Assembly (NCBI GenBank): GCA_030640155.1
Contig: DAOWJX010000358.1
Coordinates: 1-6,285 of the forward strand
Direction of reading: 5' to 3'
Length of the DNA stretch: 6,285 bases
Source: Candidatus Aegiribacteria sp.
Lineage (GTDB): Bacteria > Fermentibacterota > Fermentibacteria > Fermentibacterales > JCC-6
In this document: one piece after another, positions 5,565 through 6,285 of the stretch
Numbering within the stretch: position 1 is the first letter of the stretch
Layout: every line of letters starts with the position of its first letter
Position numbers and translations under genes: made by a program
The notes under the pieces: generated by a model
Database searches by the model: none
The model's input: the letters and a program-made list of their open reading frames with translations, nothing else
What the model was told of the DNA's origin: nothing

Positions 5565-6050
5565 ATGAAACGAATAATATCAGCATCAGTTCTTACTTGT
5601 ATACTCTTTACCGCAGCATGCATTTTCGGAGATTCCGACCCGGATTACACGGATAGTCACAAGTTATTCAAGAAATCTGTTGGTAATATAGTACTTGAGG
5701 TCTTCGACAATGGATACTTTGTAGATGATATACTCCTTGAGCCACTGGAAACATCTCTGGATGGTTTCTATATCGTCAGATCTCCTGATATGTTGAAATC
5801 GGTGTTCGAAAGTATTGGCTATAGTGGAGACAACATTCCCAGGCTGGAAGACCTTTTCCCCGAAGGCGGCAGTCTTCTTATCTTTATTCGAAAGTATACA
5901 GGTATCGGTGACCTTATCCTTGAGCAAGATATATCAGCCGATCTGGATACCATTATTATCGATATGACAGTCCGTGATTGGCCTGGTCCGCAACAGCCCG
6001 GCAATTGTTCGACTGTCGTTGTTCCTGTTGGTTTTATCTGCTCCGAGTAG
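5565..6050 (+). CDS. Small putative lipoprotein of unknown function
   Basis: A 161-residue protein with no family I recognise. The N-terminus (MKRIISASVLTCILFTAAC) has a basic start, a hydrophobic core and a lipobox-like FTAAC, so Cys19 is the likely lipidated residue. Position -3 is Thr rather than the usual Leu, so a plain signal peptide remains possible. The mature protein is acidic with alternating strands and helices (NIVLEVFDNGYFVDDILLEP, SLLIFIRKYTG, TIIIDMTVRDW). It ends in a segment with two cysteines (148 and 159) that could form a disulfide. The start is supported by GAGGA 6 bases upstream and by a promoter at 5511-5539. A strong terminator follows at 6163-6206, so it appears to be a single-gene unit. 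An envelope location is inferred; the role is unknown. Confidence 0.75.
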   Translation: MKRIISASVLTCILFTAACIFGDSDPDYTDSHKLFKKSVGNIVLEVFDNGYFVDDILLEPLETSLDGFYIVRSPDMLKSVFESIGYSGDNIPRLEDLFPEGGSLLIFIRKYTGIGDLILEQDISADLDTIIIDMTVRDWPGPQQPGNCSTVVVPVGFICSE

Positions 6051-6162
6051 ATATCGGATTTCAGTCTCTGGAAGCTATTCCGTCACCACAAATCACAGAG
6101 GTTTTCGTCTAATGGAATATTCAAGGTTCATTGATGTTCATCCAGATCCAGCGGCTTTCTGA

Positions 6163-6206
6163 AAGCCCTGTGGGCTTGTCGACCCACAGGGCTTCTCTAT
6201 TGTTTT
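6163..6206. terminator. Strong intrinsic terminator between convergent genes
   Basis: AAGCCCTGTGGG (6163-6174) pairs perfectly with CCCACAGGGCTT (6183-6194): a GC-rich 12-bp stem with an 8-base loop. On the plus strand the T-rich CTCTATTGTTTT follows, making a good terminator for the lipoprotein gene. On the minus strand the stem is followed only by a short TTT run, so it may also end the incoming sorting-domain gene, less efficiently. The 112 bases before it (6051-6162) show nothing recognisable. Confidence 0.88.
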
Positions 6207-6211
6207 AAGAA

Positions 6212-6285
6212 CTAGAGCTTCAGGAGTTTCATAGACTCCCTGCTGCCTTCGAAGTCACTTACAGTCACTATGTATGTACCGGTGG
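6212..6285 (-). CDS. C-terminal end of a secreted protein with T9SS-type sorting domain (5' end outside window)
   Basis: Reading the minus strand in from the window edge gives the 24-residue end TGTYIVTVSDFEGSRESMKL followed by LKL and a TAG stop at 6212-6214, after a first partial codon. G-T-Y-I-V-x-V, a polar turn, then basic/hydrophobic M-K-L-L-K-L is the standard last-two-strand pattern of Por/T9SS sorting domains. It aligns with the end of the FG-GAP protein in this window (G-I-Y-F-C-R-M, turn, R-F-V-V-I-D). The piece is too short to identify the passenger domain. It converges with the lipoprotein gene across the shared terminator. Confidence 0.75.
   Translation of the reverse strand, partial: TGTYIVTVSDFEGSRESMKLLKL

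Noticed and set aside
5465..5656. Plus-strand open frame of 63 codons ahead of the lipoprotein gene
   Set aside because: No ribosome binding site precedes it, it spans the predicted promoter, and it overlaps the well-supported lipoprotein gene in another frame.

Overview
The window looks like chromosomal DNA from a Gram-negative bacterium of the FCB type (Bacteroidota relatives and candidate phyla such as Fermentibacteria, Cloacimonadota or Eisenbacteria). The clues are two proteins ending in a Por/T9SS-type C-terminal sorting domain, calcium-loop propeller repeats, a barrel-like outer-membrane protein end and a likely lipoprotein. The phylum is an inference from protein style; no rRNA or other marker is present.

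Layout from left to right. (1) Bases 2-367, plus strand: the 3' end of a beta-strand-rich, outer-membrane-barrel-like protein. Its stop codon lies 2 bases before the next start. (2) 370-1839, plus: an exported beta-propeller-like protein of 489 residues with a possible SPOR-like C-terminal tail. (3) 1877-2218, minus: a small exported protein of unknown function, convergent with gene 2 and only 37 bases from it, with its own likely promoter. (4) 2383-4194, minus: a 603-residue secreted protein with seven 51-residue FG-GAP/VCBS-type calcium-loop repeats, a beta-sandwich linker and a sorting domain. The start is best placed at an ATG behind a perfect AGGAGG, not at a TTG 21 bases upstream. (5) 4384-5172, minus: an EFR1-type flavodoxin/ferredoxin fusion protein. 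(6) 5173-5564: a 392-base divergent intergenic region rich in short inverted repeats, with a good sigma70-like promoter at its right end. (7) 5565-6050, plus: a small putative lipoprotein of unknown function. (8) 6163-6206: a strong intrinsic terminator with a 12-bp stem. (9) 6212-6285, minus: the last 24 codons of another sorting-domain protein that runs off the window.

Most genes encode envelope or secreted proteins; the EFR1 protein is the only evident cytoplasmic redox protein. Genes 1 and 2 look like one transcription unit. Genes 3, 4 and the lipoprotein gene each have a recognisable promoter and look individually transcribed. No mobile element, CRISPR array, tRNA or rRNA is visible. I see no clear new multi-gene system. 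The items most worth a second look are the complete seven-repeat propeller, the barrel plus propeller/SPOR-like pair, the inverted repeats lying on the -35 elements of genes 3 and 4, and the orphan small exported proteins.
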